From positions 62,001 through 126,000 of the forward strand of contig LUGG01000041.1 of the NCBI GenBank assembly GCA_001683735.1: 64,000 bases of DNA, given 5' to 3'. Each line of letters begins with the position of its first letter. The first letter of the stretch is position 1. Shown in pieces: positions 35,387-47,667 of this stretch. Origin of the DNA: Grifola frondosa. Lineage: Eukaryota; Basidiomycota; Agaricomycetes; Polyporales; Grifolaceae. Below the pieces are notes generated by a model that saw only the letters and a list, made by a program, of their open reading frames with translations, had not been told where the DNA came from and ran no database searches. The translations under genes were made by a program, and so were the position numbers.

Positions 35387-38300
35387 GGCTGCAGGGGATG
35401 GGTGGCTGCGGGGGAGAAAGCGTCAGCGAGTGTGGCTGGTGGGCACCTGGAGAAAAACGAACCTTGGATCCGGGCGTGGGGAATTTATAGTGCGGGTGTT
35501 GTCAAAGCAAGTGGCTTGTGTTGCTTTGTGGCCACAATGGGGAAGGGGAAAGCGGAGGAAGGGAAACGAAAATAATGGCGGATGGGGAGGAGGGAATGGG
35601 GCGGGAGGGACGCATGGTGTGGATTATCGGCAAGCGGGCTTTATAGATTATGGGATGAGAGGGAGGATGAGTGAGGGCGATCGAATGAGATCACCCGTGT
35701 GGGTTCCAACCAGGGCCGTCTCCGTGCTGCCTTCACATATCGGACCGTTGCGTAATCAATATGGATTCCCATTCTTTTCGGTCTCCGCTTCATTTTACTT
35801 ATCTCCCATTCCCACGGTGCGTTTATTGGCTCCTCCCCACAGGCATTCCCGATTCCGCATTCTCTGCCGTGGGCCACACGCCACACTCGCTTTGCACATC
35901 CATTATGCTCATCCTCTTGCTTTCTCCTCGGCCCCAATGGCCACACCTGCACTACAACCGTTCGTAGCTCCCATGGCCTTTCCTATGCGAACCGTCCCGT
36001 GTTTCCCTCCTTCGGTGTGCTTGCCGTCGACTTACGAGTCAATTCCGAATGCACATGAGCTCCGAGTTGTCTCCAATCAGCTCGCGCCTCGCACTGCGGC
36101 CGTAGCCACCCGAGGCCGACATGCCATTTCTCGGCCCGATTCAACCCCGATGAATCCGCCTCCTGCACGTGACCCACACCCACCGAGCCAGGCGCTCGGC
36201 CATGTTGCGGCAAGTAGACTGTTGCTGCGTCGACGTCCAGGTCTCTCGTCCATGTTCAACTCCTCTGTGCACTCGACGCATCCCACCAATCATCTTGTGG
36301 CATTTTACAACCCTTGCTGGTCTGGCTAGGACTACCCTCCACTTCTTTTGGTTGCCACCCCTTCTCCTGTCCTCCAGCCGCTCTCGTTTGTTCTCGACTT
36401 CGACCCACCTAGAGGCACTGGCGTGCTATATCTTAATTATCTTAATTGGCAACCCGATTCGACCTATTCCTTGAAGCTTGATGTCTCGATATGGTAGACA
36501 CATACTCTCGCACACGCCAACCTGGATATCCGATGAGCATGGATCGCCCATGTCCCACAAGCTCTCAACATCGCTATCCATGGCTCGGCGGCTACGTGCT
36601 TATCGATTGTCCTTCTCCGGCGCCGACAGGGTCGCGCAGCAGAGTATGCGCTTCTCCCCGGTGCCCACAGCTTATAACTCCTGTGTTGCTTCCATACTTC
36701 TACCGCCCACAGGTTTCCCTACCAGTCACCTTAGTCTCTTGTAGCATACGCTGGGATGTTCTAGACTCGATTGAACACAGAGAGTTCATTCTGTGGTGTC
36801 TTTCATCCCACTGCGGCTGCGCTTACAAACTAGGTTTCTTGAGAATGCACAGGTCCTTCCGGCTCAGTCACACGACGACCGAACATCCAACGCGACCATC
36901 TTACTCCAATCCGCGCTCTCCGTGCATTTACACACAGACGCCGCTCCAGCCTGTTCCCGGCGACTCTCTGCGTATTCTCCCGATACCGGAATCGTGTAAG
37001 GAACGGAAGGAGTCATCTATATCACCTATCTCGTGATCGTTAACCAAGCCACTCAGTGATTCGCCCGATAGACTAGAGATGTATCTTCTTTCGGACAACT
37101 CCTTTGCGTCCTCGAGTCGGCGTTGCATACCCCGGATTGCAATACGGACCCCCGCGCCCCACGCGGCCCATGTCGCTCCGTGGATATTCTCCACATAGTT
37201 TTGATTTATCTGGTTTCCCGGCTCGCTGGAGGTGCTCTTCGAGTTTATCAAAAGTGCATTCGCGTCATGTATTACCGCGATGGAGCAAGTTGTATCCATT
37301 TATGTTCGCAGACCTAATCTTGGAAATGTTATCTCACCGTATGATCAAGCTCTAGGCTCGGCTTCATCGTTCCCCTCTTCATATTCTTAGCTGATCCGGT
37401 TTCTCCACCCATCGCAGTGATGCCCCAAGCAATCCCGATGAGCTTTTCCGCGAGGGGTACTCCCTGTTCAACCTTCTGGTAACTCTCGGTGAGACGCTCT
37501 GCCACATCGTGGCGGACTAATGCCGGCGCCTCCATCTTCAGCTTCTACTTCGAATCGCGCTCCCACCAGCTCGCTGCTCTGTTATGCTTCGCCGATGACC
37601 ATGGATCGCCGATTCAGCTCCAGCCGAGACGAGCTCGGTGCCCTGGCTGTGGCCTCGCCAGCGCCACACGCTCGCGCTGCACCTTCTCATCGTGTATGTT
37701 GCCACCGATACTTATTCGTGTGTATCAATGACACTCTTCTGTCCATCATGCCGTGCGTTCTTCCATGTTATGCCCGGTGTCGACGTGTCTTGGCCACAGG
37801 ATCCTCATTTGCAGTCATACGCCCTCACGTCTGCGGGCAATACTCGGCAACGCTATTAGCAATCCTCCTTGTTCGTGCGATTGGCCTGCCAAGTCCGTTT
37901 ATTTCTTCGGCGCCACTCGTAGTGCTTGCCTCGTGTTCAGCTTCCCGGCCACATTCGCCAGCGCTGTTCCTCTGTGTCCATATTGACGTACAGGCGCCTG
38001 CGAATTTGAACAATGGCGTGTCTCTATATCAGGATATCACTCGGCGAAACCCGAAAACCCCGCATTCGGCGCGCCTGTCCGCGCAGATGGCACAAGGAAC
38101 GTCATACAGAGCTGAACCGGTTTTCTAAGATTATCGCGATGGATAGATATCTGCTGGGCTGCGGGTTGCGAGCGGTATCGATGTGCGTGTATCGCGCCAC
38201 ACATCGTGCATCGCGAGTACCGGTGCAGACGAAGCTTCGTGGTCATGCGTGCAGTCGAAGTGGCTGTTCTAATGGGCCCGTGTCCTGTTGTGTGGTCACT

Positions 38301-40494
38301 GGGTGGGTAAGGTTGGTGCGCATGCGCCTCATGATGCCGCCTGCAGGTCTTGTGCGTACGTAGATATGAAACCGGCCATGTATGAGTCCTTGGCCATATG
38401 CAGTGCATACTCATCTGAATCATGCTTAAAAGTATTCAAATATACCCCTCAATATCTTGTGCGTATGATTTGTGAAATCTGATTCTTCTTTCCTGCCCTT
38501 CATGGAATATTATGTCTCCAAGACTACGGAGGGATGCACAATCGCGTATCACGTTCTTGCTTTGAATCCTTCATTATTCCGTGTCTATCACGCTGAACGT
38601 CTTGTTTTGTCCGGCAATTCAGAACACTGGTAGCCGGCCAAATGTTGTGCTTGGTGACTCTGATTAGATAGCGATATGATGATATTGTAAGAGGAGTTTG
38701 CGATGGGTGAAAGGTTGTGAAGAGGAGGATCGATGATCTGTGGCTGCAATAGATACCGATCTCGATTTACAGCACTACTTATCGCGATCCACAAACGCTG
38801 CCGACGGCCAACGGCGACCGGCCGACATGTGCCCGTGCGCACCGGTCTTTCCCATCACTCTTTGTTGGCATCCTCACATTTTTCTGTCAACACCCATCGC
38901 CTCGCTGTCGCTCTCCGACGGGTGCAAAAGGTTCAGTCAGTGAACTCTATTGAAATCCATATGATGCTCTTGTTCTTCCAACACTCTGCTTAATCATCCT
39001 ATTCACTGGGATCTGTCAGCTAGCTTCCAGAGTCTTCCAATCATTCTATTTCTAAGCATTACTCAGTATCCTTGCTTTGACATGGAGGCGCTTCTCCTAC
39101 AGTTCCATTTCCTTGGGCACTGATGGTCCATGCATGCTCGTCAAGGCGGATTGTATGGGGGAGGTTTGGCGCTCTTTTACGCGATGTCGGTGCATCTCAT
39201 GCCAGCTGTGCGTGCGCGGGGAGGAGTTCGGCGATAACTATAGCCCGTAGGTCGCATCTGCTCATTCTATTTTACTTCACTGCACCTGTCGATGTTATAT
39301 ATTTTGCAGGTTCACCATTACCCATCGTTGTACGCGAAATCTGCAGTCCGGTGCGTTACAAATAGTCTATTCGGGTCTGTCTATCAATAGCATGTATCCT
39401 ATGATACAGAGCAAGTGAAGCGACATAAAAATCGTCAACCAGCGTGGGCACCCCAGTATTTCGCCACACAGTTCCAGCCTGGCATCGGCTGTAAACCCAT
39501 CCAGCATCGACGGCGCGGATTCCGCATCGCGTATGCAAGCATTTCCCCGCGGCATTTGACCGCGTTACAGCATCCCGAGACACGTTCTGTTCGGCGGGTC
39601 CCCATATATCGTGCGTCGTGTGCGCGGGCTGGCGTATTCACTGACTCAGAAATCGCGCAGCTGCGCTGATTCAGGGGCCCGGATATGCGATATGCCTGAT
39701 CGGAGGTGCACCGCAGACTGAGGATTTGGAGCTTGTGGCTGGTTTCCTGCATGCGTACGCGTTGGCATGTCTGCTCGGTAGCTTGAACTGGGCTGGCTTG
39801 GTCTTGCTTCCGGTCTCGATTTACCCCGGATCAGGCTGCGACCCTTGACGAATAGAATTCCCTCCTGGACTGGAAGGTGACAATAATGTCTATCCATACT
39901 ACAGGGGCTCGCGCAGCTATAATCATCTGGTTCATCTTAATATGGCTCTCTTCGGCATTTTGACACTGAAGTCGCCCTTCTTGATGCACCCGCGACTACG
40001 GGGTTCTAGGGTCCTTGCGCCACCATGGATGGCCAATACAGCGTGCTCTACTGTTATCTTTTTGTCCTAAACAGGCTTCGACATCTCGACACGACTCGCT
40101 TGTGGGTATGTGATGACCTGTTTCGATCGTCGGGTCATCGCTCATTTCCTTTGATGTCCGATCAGTAAATGTGAATCGGGGGTGCGGAAAGGCCGAGGCC
40201 AAGTTGTGTGCCTCCACCCCACACCACCCCACACTCGTGCAGCACACTAGACGTGCGACCCCTGATTGGCCTTATCTTTCTGCACTGCCGAGAGATTGAC
40301 AATTGGGTGTGGGGCGATGCGCGCCGTCGTCCGTCCTCATGTGTAAGTATTGCCGCTCGCATTGAAGGAACGAGCTTCCCATGTAGCTTAATTAGTCATG
40401 TCATGGTCATCCGATCCCGGATGTAGACACTGGAAAGACACGAATGGTGAACGTGATAAGATAGTGGCGTGATACGACGTTGCGAGAGTAAGAG

Positions 40495-40719
40495 ATGACG
40501 AGTTTGGAGGTGATGCGAGCTCCTCATCCGAAGCTTCTCCTTTCGGTGCTCTTGTTTGACGGGGCGGATTCCGGCAAGACGCTCGACACGAACGTTCTGG
40601 TCAGGCTGGTAGACGGACGCGAAGAAGTCACTACGGATATCCGTAAACACGCAGAAATTCCCTTACTGCGGGCGTCACACGATGCGCTGGTGGAATATCT
40701 TTGGAATGCGCAAGGATAA
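40495..40719 (+). CDS. Possible small open frame, unrecognised
   Basis: An ATG-started frame of 74 residues (MTSLEVMRAPHPKLLLSVLL... ending EYLWNAQG) whose second half has protein-like composition. It has no domain, and no intron or conservation evidence. It may be chance. Confidence 0.15.
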   Translation: MTSLEVMRAPHPKLLLSVLLFDGADSGKTLDTNVLVRLVDGREEVTTDIRKHAEIPLLRASHDALVEYLWNAQG

Positions 40720-41362
40720 ATTTAACAAAGCCTAGCGGGACAAAAATATGACCTAGACTTCGCAGTATGCATCAGCTGTCTCTAGCTGGCCGCCGTGGAC
40801 GGAAGATAGCACTGAGCTGTATATCCGTGATACCCCGACTTTTATCTCGCCCGACAACAGACCGCGCCTTTCATTATTCAACACAAGGTCCAGAATTGGA
40901 TGAGCCGTAACATTCCGATCTTTTTCTGTTCTGACGACCGCATCATCTTTACCCAAGTGCGTATTGGTAAACCCGTCAGTTTTTCGCGAGCTCTGTGATC
41001 GTTTTCATATGTCTGTCCCCATATGTCTGTCCTCGAAGCTGGGATCGTTAAATAATGTCATTTCGGCTTGATAATGAGCGGTAATGGGTGCATGCAACAT
41101 GCGACAGTCTCGTGTACTATGAAAAATAATATTTCTCGTGGCATGAATCATATATAAAGCATTCATAAATTGATGTTTACCGCATACACGCGATCAGAAC
41201 CCACAAGAGCCCACAAGTTGCCCCCGTCCTCGTTTTCCCCAGTTTCGCCCGGCCGGAACTGGGGATTTGAATGGTTTGATCGGAGGAAATGTTGAAGCTG
41301 CGAAAAACGTTGCGCAACACCCCGACGCCCCCGAGCGTCGCGTCGGGACCCATTTCGTCCAG

Positions 41363-41370
41363 TCACGTGA
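41363..41370. promoter_or_regulatory. TCACGTGA palindrome upstream of amino-acid transporter
   Basis: This 8-bp perfect palindrome with a CACGTG core sits 181 bp upstream of the ATG at 41551. TCACGTGA is the preferred site of fungal bHLH factors of the Cbf1/centromere-binding type, which in yeasts regulate sulphur amino-acid and other metabolic genes. Use here is inference from position. Confidence 0.4.
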
Positions 41371-41550
41371 CCTCAAAGTTGTTTGTGCGGCAGACCGAGA
41401 AGCGGCGCTATAGTTCTTCTGCTCCAGTGCTCGGCCTCTCTGATCTCATGCGGGAGCGGCAAACCGGACTGTTCAAGTAGATAACTATGCCGCCGCACAC
41501 CGCCACCTCCGCACCGCCATCTTCCCTCTTTTCCCCTTGTCACGGGCGCC

Positions 41551-43789
41551 ATGACCGAGTCGCATTCCAGCACTGCGCTCGACAGCGAAAAGGGCAGTCA
41601 AACTCAACAGACTGTAGTCCACCATGACAAACAGATTTCCGTTCCTGATAAAGAGGCGTATGAAGGATTTGATGTCTACGGGAACGAGAAAGATGCGCAG
41701 AGTAAGTATCTGACACGCAGGATGTGATTCAGAGCTAAACGTCTTCGCAGTCCAGTACCGCACAATGGTCTGGTGGAAAGCTGCTGCGTTGATGCTTGCT
41801 GAAACGATTTCTCTCGGTGTACGTCCCGCGCATACATCCATCCATTTTTACTTACGCGCCTCTCTCATTAGATTCTCTCTATCCCTTCTGCATTTGCTAG
41901 TTTGGGTATAGTTGCGGGTTGCATCTTAGTAATTGTGAGTGGAGTTGGTCATTGTGACTATTTGGTACCTTAGTCCCCTCGCAGGGTCTTGGTGTTGTGG
42001 CTACTGCCACTGGTTACATGATCGGACTCTTCAAGCTTCGATACCCCCATGTGCATAATATGGCCGACGCCGGAGAAATTCTTGCAGGACCCATAGGCCG
42101 CGAGGTCTTGGGCGCCGCGCAGGTCATCTTCCTGATATTCATCTGTGGTAGCCACGTTCTTACCGGTCTTATCGCATTCGATACCAGTTCGTCCTCTCTT
42201 TCGGAGTGTATAGCCTTTCCTAATAGCGTTAATGCGTCCGCAGTTACTGCTGGTGTTTCTTGCTCCGTCCTGTGGGGCGGCATAACAGCCATAGTTTGTC
42301 TAGTGCTTACAGTGCCCCGAACACTCAATGGGATATCCTATCTCAGCATTGCATCTTTCATATCCATCATAGGTCTGTGTATTGACATCTTTCTTGCCAC
42401 ATTAACTTGACGGGCGTCCAGCGGCAATTCTCATCACTATGATTGGGGTCGGAGTCATGGGTCATCATGGAGGTGTCACTGCGCATTCGAACCTTACCTT
42501 CGCTCGTGGGTTTTTGGCGGTGACCGATATTGTGAGTGTTGTAGGCGGCTCGCCGAGCATCTTTATTTAATTGTGTCGTTTCTAGATCTTTGCATATGCT
42601 GGTCAGTATTTTGAGTGTTGCGTACAATGCCACGCTGACTATTTCTGTCCCAGGACACGTTGGATTTTTTACATTCATCGCGGAGATGCGTGTACCCGAG
42701 GTATATTAATCTGAATATGTCCATCTGTCGACACTCCCGGCTCACTATGTCTAAACTCGCTGTATTTAGGACTTTTCGAAGGCGCTTTGGTTCCTGCAAA
42801 TTGCCGATACGACACTGTACCTCATAGTTGGGCTCGTTGTCTATGCATATGCTGGTGCCACTACTGTTTCCCCTGCATTGGGTAACACAGGCACCATCCT
42901 GAGAAGGATTTCCTATGGTATTGCCCTCCCAACAATTGTCATTGCTGGGGTCATCAACGGGCATGTATGCGCGAAGTTGGTGAGTAATATTAAGGGAGAT
43001 ACATCTACCTGACCCCTGACTTGTTTTTTCCAATGCGGAATAGATCTTTATAAGAATGTGGGTTTCGAAATGAGATGATAACAAACATATGAAACCGACA
43101 CCCATTTCTGGCCACGCATAGATTCCGTCGCAATGGAGTCCACTCAAAGCACATGACGAGTCACTCTTTCATCGGCTGGGCGACATGGGTTGGAATTTGC
43201 TTCGTTATTTGGGCGTTGGCTTTCGTCATTGCTGAAGTGTAAGTTCTTTACGTTGTGTCTGTTTCTTGCATTAGCGTTGAAACATGATATCATTTCAGCA
43301 TCCCATTCTTCAACGACTTGCTCGGCGTAATCAGTTCCATCTTTGCGAGGTGCGTCTGCGAGATATTCTGACAATAACACACTCACACAGGTCGAATAGT
43401 TGGTTCACTTATGGCATATCTGTATGTTTGTTCATATTTTACAACGTTGCACAGCAATTTATCTTTTTCGGCGATTCAGGGCATATTTTGGTTTCATTTG
43501 ACCCCACGGTCGGAGCGGTGGACGACACGTTGGCAGAAGTTCAAAACCGTTTTTTGGGCGTTCATCATTATTGTAGGTGAAACCGCACCTAACCTTAATT
43601 TCGTTCCGGTGACACTTGACAGATGGGCGCGTTTATCATGGTGGCTGGGCTCTATGCAAGCATCAACAGCATTGTCGAGGGTATGCATCGCCTGCCCGCA
43701 GCGAACTAAGCTGACACCGCTTTGCTACAGGCTACCGCGCAGGCAGCTTCTCTGGCCCCTTCACCTGTGACAACATGGCCTTAACTTGA
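41551..43789 (+). CDS. Amino-acid transporter, AAAP family
   Basis: About eleven membrane segments spread over roughly ten exons. After a hydrophilic N-terminus (MTESHSSTALDSEKG..., with EAYEGFDVYGNEKDAQ) come YRTMVWWKAAALMLAETISL, GILSIPSAFASLGIVAGC, GLGVVATATGYMIGLFKL, AAQVIFLIFICGSHVLTG, AILITMIGVGVMGHHGG, FAYAGHVGFFTFIAEM, TTLYLIVGLVVYAYAGA, SHSFIGWATWVGICFVIW and ISGIFWFHLTPRSERW, ending in MVAGLYASINSIVEGY and a stop TGA at 43787-43789. The motif order is that of fungal neutral amino-acid permeases of the MTR/AVT type (AAAP), proton symporters of the plasma membrane or vacuole. All deduced splices keep the frame. Substrate (neutral aliphatic or aromatic) is inferred from the family only. 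Confidence 0.88.
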
Positions 43790-44164
43790 AGTTCCACATC
43801 ACGTTCGAATGGATTGGTTACGATTGTATGGTTGTGATAATGCTCCTAATGACAAAACATTGACTACATCCAGCGCTTTCATTGTTCCGTTGCGCCACTG
43901 CTGCGTCGATGACATGCCGCATTTCAAACTCGCTAAGCTCATCGATTTTTGATACCGCCACCCCGATTCATAGACCGTTTATTCATCGGTTATGACACTA
44001 AGTTCAACATTAATCCTGAATGAATTTCTTAAACTATTTTCAATTACTGCGGCTAACATAGGGGTCAAATGCAGTTACCTCCTAATGTCGTCATCACCTC
44101 CTGCGCGCATTCAATAAAGCCGGAGGCTGACTATAGCCTTAACAGCCTTCACTTTTCCTCCACG
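43790..44164. other. Intergenic, about 375 bp
   Basis: AT-rich flank between the transporter stop and the glycosyltransferase start. No gene was recognised. It presumably holds the terminator of the first gene and the promoter of the second. Confidence 0.4.
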
Positions 44165-45309
44165 ATGTTCACCAATCGCTATAGCGGCTACAAATCTCTG
44201 TGGTCTGATTCTCATCCTGTGAAGCGATTCTATCCTTGGCTGGCTGCATTCGCCTTGTGTTCCATCTTCTTCAACATCTGCTCCGTTATTTATTGGGCCA
44301 CGCACAGAACTAGGGCTATCTCTCTGGACCATTATCAGAGACTGTATGTGTTTTTACCTCGCGAAATCAAGCAGCAATCCAATACTGCCCGTCGCTAGCC
44401 CCTGTAATGGACTAATCGCCTCCTCATATGAAACAGACACACGAAAGAGCTTGTGAATTCTGCACTCATGGATTCTTCTCACAGACCAAACCAGAATGAA
44501 GACGCCATCGTAACAAGCTTATATACCGATGATTTTGCTTTTGCTGCGGCAATCCTCGGACACTCCTTGAACAGGGTAAACACGACGGCTCGCCGCATCC
44601 TCATGTATATCCCTGATCAAGTCTCCCCGCATGCCCTTTGCATCGCCACCGCAACAGGCTTCACACCGCACCCTGTCACACGCATTCCGCCTCCAGAGGG
44701 GGGCAGAGGGATATATTCGCACTTTGCCGACCAGTTCACGAAGCTCAAGCTCTGGGAGCTGGACAGGTTTGGCGTTAAGGGGGCGGTCTATCTCGACGCG
44801 GACACGCTGGTGCTGCGGAATTTCGACGAGCTGTTCGGCCTCCCGTACGACTTCGCCGCGGTCCCAGACGTGTACGATAATGGCTTCGCCGTGTCGTTCA
44901 ATGCCGGCGTGCTCCTGATGCGCCCGTCGTCGGCGCTGTACCGCCAGATGGTCGCGAATATCGAAACAGCGTGGTACTGGCGGCACGAGGCGGAGCAGGC
45001 GTTCCTGAACGCGTTCTACGGCGCGCAGGCGCTGCGACTGCCGTACGCGTACAATGTGAACCTTGCGATGAAGCAGCGGAGCCTCGGCCTGTGGGAGGCT
45101 GTAAGGCGGAGGCCAGAGTTATACATTATACTGTCAAGAAACCGTTTACCCGGGATGATGGCGAGTTGGTGGATATGGAGGACATGGCGCAGAACGTGCA
45201 GAGACGGATAGACGAGAGCCCACTGTTCCGGGAGGAATTTGAGACATGGGGAACGGCGTGGCAGGAGGCGTATATGTTGTACGGTGACGCATTCCGTAGA
45301 TGCCGTTGA
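44165..45309 (+). CDS. Glycosyltransferase family 8 (glycogenin-like), type II membrane protein
   Basis: A short cytosolic N-terminus (MFTNRYSGYKSLW...) is followed by a single membrane anchor (WLAAFALCSIFFNICSVIYW), so the catalytic domain should face the Golgi or ER lumen. One intron (about 44345-44435) separates this from the GT8 domain: DAIVTSLYTDDFAFAAAILG, FTKLKLWELDRFGVKGAVYL, then the metal-binding DAD (YLDADTLVLRN), NAGVLLMRPS and the late HYTVKKPF motif. GT8 enzymes transfer a sugar from UDP- or GDP-sugar using a divalent metal held by DxD. The frame breaks by one base at about 45100-45105, between GLWEAV and ARVIHYTVKKPF; an extra A would restore it (GTAAAGGCG versus GTAAGGCG). It is a broken copy or a consensus error; the donor and acceptor sugars are unknown. 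Confidence 0.85.
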
Positions 45310-45556
45310 GTTATGGAACCATTAAATTAATATTGTAGATATCTTCGTTTGTCGTCGAATGGGGCCACTAGGGCGCCTGCCGAGGGATTCCTTCCAAAAA
45401 TGGCAGTTACGCCTTTGTCGGTATTGTGGCGGTCAACCACTTGCACTTGCACTTAGCACTATCAGAGCAAGCTCAATCACTGACCGGCTCAATTAAAGTC
45501 AATATTGATTCTCAGTGGCGCAGCTTGAAGGCACGCATAGCTCTACCTCTTCTAGG

Positions 45557-47214
45557 ATGGGAGTCCGACCAGATGTCACACCGAAGTCCCCACCCGAAGA
45601 GCACCCTGCTATTGGGCTGATCGGGATGGGAGCAATGGGAACTATGTACGCAAAATATCTCGCGGATGCAGGATGGGAAAAGTAGGTCGAACTCTGTACG
45701 CTTTCTGAATCTCCTGACTCATTTTGGAGGTGTTAGGATTTACGTTTGCGATCAAGCAAGCAAATATGAAGCGTTGAAGGAGAAGTACCACAGTGAGTGA
45801 TGGTGCATACTGTCTGCGTTCTGTGTGTTTGACGCAATCGTGCAGATTCCTCAGGGATCACCGTGCTTCGTGATGGACACCTCGTGTCGCGTGTATCAGA
45901 TTTCATCATGTACTCCGTCGAGGCCGAGTACATAGACAGGGTTGTGGAGGAATACGGACCATGTAATTTGCTCCCATTTCCCGTGTTATCCTGTCTGATG
46001 AGCGATCTCAGCTACAAAAGTCGGTGCCATCGTCGCAGGACAAACGTCTGTCAAGGCACCAGAAAAAGCGGCTTTCGAAAAGTATCTACCTGAAGATGTC
46101 CACATTGTGTCCTGTCATTCACTCCACGGGCCGTCTGTGTCACCGCTAGGTCAACCATTGGTAATGTATCTAAAGGAAATGTTCTCGTGTATGCTACTGA
46201 AATGCGTCTTCAGGTGCTGATCAAACATCGGGCGACGAACGAAGCTCTTACGCTGGTCGAAAATATATTGAGGCCGCTGCAATCACGCTACGTATACCTA
46301 TCTTACGAGGATCACGATGTCGTGACCGCCAACACACAAGCGGTCACCCATGCAGCATTCCTGACGTAAGAGATCTCATCTTCTGTTGGAAGAGTTCACT
46401 GACGATCTCGCAGCATGGGTACCGCTTGGGCGAGCGCACTCTCATACCCCTGGGAGCACGGATACTACGTCGGGGGCATCGAAACGGTCAAAGTGAACAT
46501 CATGCTCCGGATATACTCCAACAAGTGGCACGTCTATGCCGGCCTCGCCATCATGAACCCCTCCGCACGTATTCAGATCGACCAATTTTCCCGGAGTACT
46601 ACGGAGATCTTCAAGCTCATGCTTGCTGGAGACGCTGCCGGCCTCCGTCAGCGGATATACGAGGCGCGCGATATCGTCTTCGGCGCCCCAGGCCAGAACA
46701 ACGGCGCACAGAACCGCGCTCCCATCCTCCTCTCCGAAGACATCCTGGACCGGTTTAGCCTCGGCAAGAAGCCCTCCGCAGACGCGTCGTCGCCGTTGGG
46801 CGATCGCGCCGCGCCAGCGAACTCGCACCTCTCTCTCCTGGCCATGGTCGACTGCTGGGCACGCCTCGGGTCAAGCCATTCGTGCACCTCGACCTCGCAG
46901 CAACGCCGATCTTCCGGATGTGGATTGGCGTTGCCGAATATCTGTTCCGCTCGCAGGAACGCCTGGACGCCGCGATACATGCTGCATTGTACGAAACATC
47001 GCACAGGTCTGACGACCTCGAGTTCGTAATCGGCGCGCGGGGCTGGAGCCAGTGCATCTCGTTTGGGAGCTTCGAGCTGTATAAGGAGCGATTCATGCAC
47101 ACGGCGGCGTTCTTCGAGTCTCGGTTCGAGGATGCGACGAAGGTCGGTTCGGCAATGATCCAAGCGATCATGGATAGTTCTACAGATTCGGATACGAAGT
47201 TTCCGAAATCATAG
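45557..47214 (+). CDS. TYR1: Prephenate dehydrogenase (tyrosine biosynthesis, Tyr1-like)
   Basis: Converts prephenate to 4-hydroxyphenylpyruvate with NAD(P)+. The Rossmann nucleotide loop is IGLIGMGAMGTMYAKYLADA (about 45613). VHIVSCHSLHGPSVSPLGQP (about 46100-46160) carries the catalytic-region SxHP-like segment, and DHDVVTANTQAVTHAAFLT (about 46313-46369) matches the fungal enzyme. The C-terminal helical domain runs to FELYKERFMHTAAFF and the stop at 47212-47214. Five exons are deduced. The frame slips by one base in a G run at about 46868-46870: CWARLG should continue as VKPFVHLDLAATPIFR. One more G restores it. Without the slip the protein is a normal fungal Tyr1 length (about 450 residues). 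The enzyme is usually single-copy and needed for tyrosine prototrophy, which argues for a consensus error. Confidence 0.9.
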
Positions 47215-47313
47215 CTTTCTTGCGGTGGTTTCGATGCGATTGTACCAGTAAAAATGGTGGCATTCTCATGGGGGATTAGCCTAATATAGTTAAGATTGAA
47301 ATCAATTTATCAA

Positions 47314-47397
47314 GGGCGCATGGTGTAGTTGGTTATCACATCCGCTTAGCATTTCTGCGTTTGCGGGGGGTGCTGGGTTCAATTCCCAGTGCGTCCA
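47314..47397 (+). tRNA. tRNA-Ala (anticodon AGC) with a 10-nt intron
   Basis: The acceptor stem GGGCGCA pairs with TGCGTCC (47390-47396), discriminator A at 47397. It contains the G3:U70 wobble pair, the known identity element for alanine. The D arm begins GTGTAGTTGG. The anticodon stem TCCGC/GCGGG encloses the loop TTAGCA...T with anticodon AGC, and a 10-nt insert (TTTCTGCGTT) after position 37, the standard place for nuclear tRNA introns. The T arm is CTGGG TTCAATT CCCAG with an intact B-box. A TTTT run follows at about 47400 as Pol III terminator. CCA is not encoded, as expected for a eukaryote. The decayed acetolactate synthase copy starts 271 bp downstream. Confidence 0.93.
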
Positions 47398-47667
47398 ATC
47401 GTTTTACGCATTCGTTCATCCATCACTTAAAACGATTCAGACAAACTGCAAGCGTTTGATTAATTTCAGCGAATACCCGTATTAGAACATTTTATACAGC
47501 AAAGCGGAATTAACATCAATTGGCCGAAAGGTCGTTGATAAACGTGGGTTAGCGTAACAAATTTATGCTCGAAGCAAAATCAAGCATGCGAGCACTATCG
47601 GTCGTTCAATTGCGCGTGAAGCGACCGGAACCTCATCAGTGCATGTATCCTTCAAATATCATCGCCA

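Larger units (their letters stand above)
35387..41550. other. Gene-poor region, 6.2 kb
   Basis: This is the longest stretch without a recognisable gene. Scattered open frames (for example 36491-37036 and 37520-38128, +) lack motifs and have random-looking composition. The left end (35390-36480) is the upstream region of the acidic-protein gene and is rich in short pyrimidine tracts. AT-rich DNA lies near 41100-41180. The right end holds a TCACGTGA box in the promoter of the amino-acid transporter. No transposon proteins, long terminal repeats or tRNA genes were seen. Confidence 0.45.

Noticed and set aside
35385..36329. 314-residue open frame on the plus strand
   Set aside because: Lies upstream of the acidic protein gene. 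Gly/Trp/Arg-rich then Pro/Ser-rich without any motif; looks like promoter DNA read through.
36491..38128. Two longer open frames (36491-37036, 37520-38128), +
   Set aside because: No motif, no plausible splice continuation, random-like composition.
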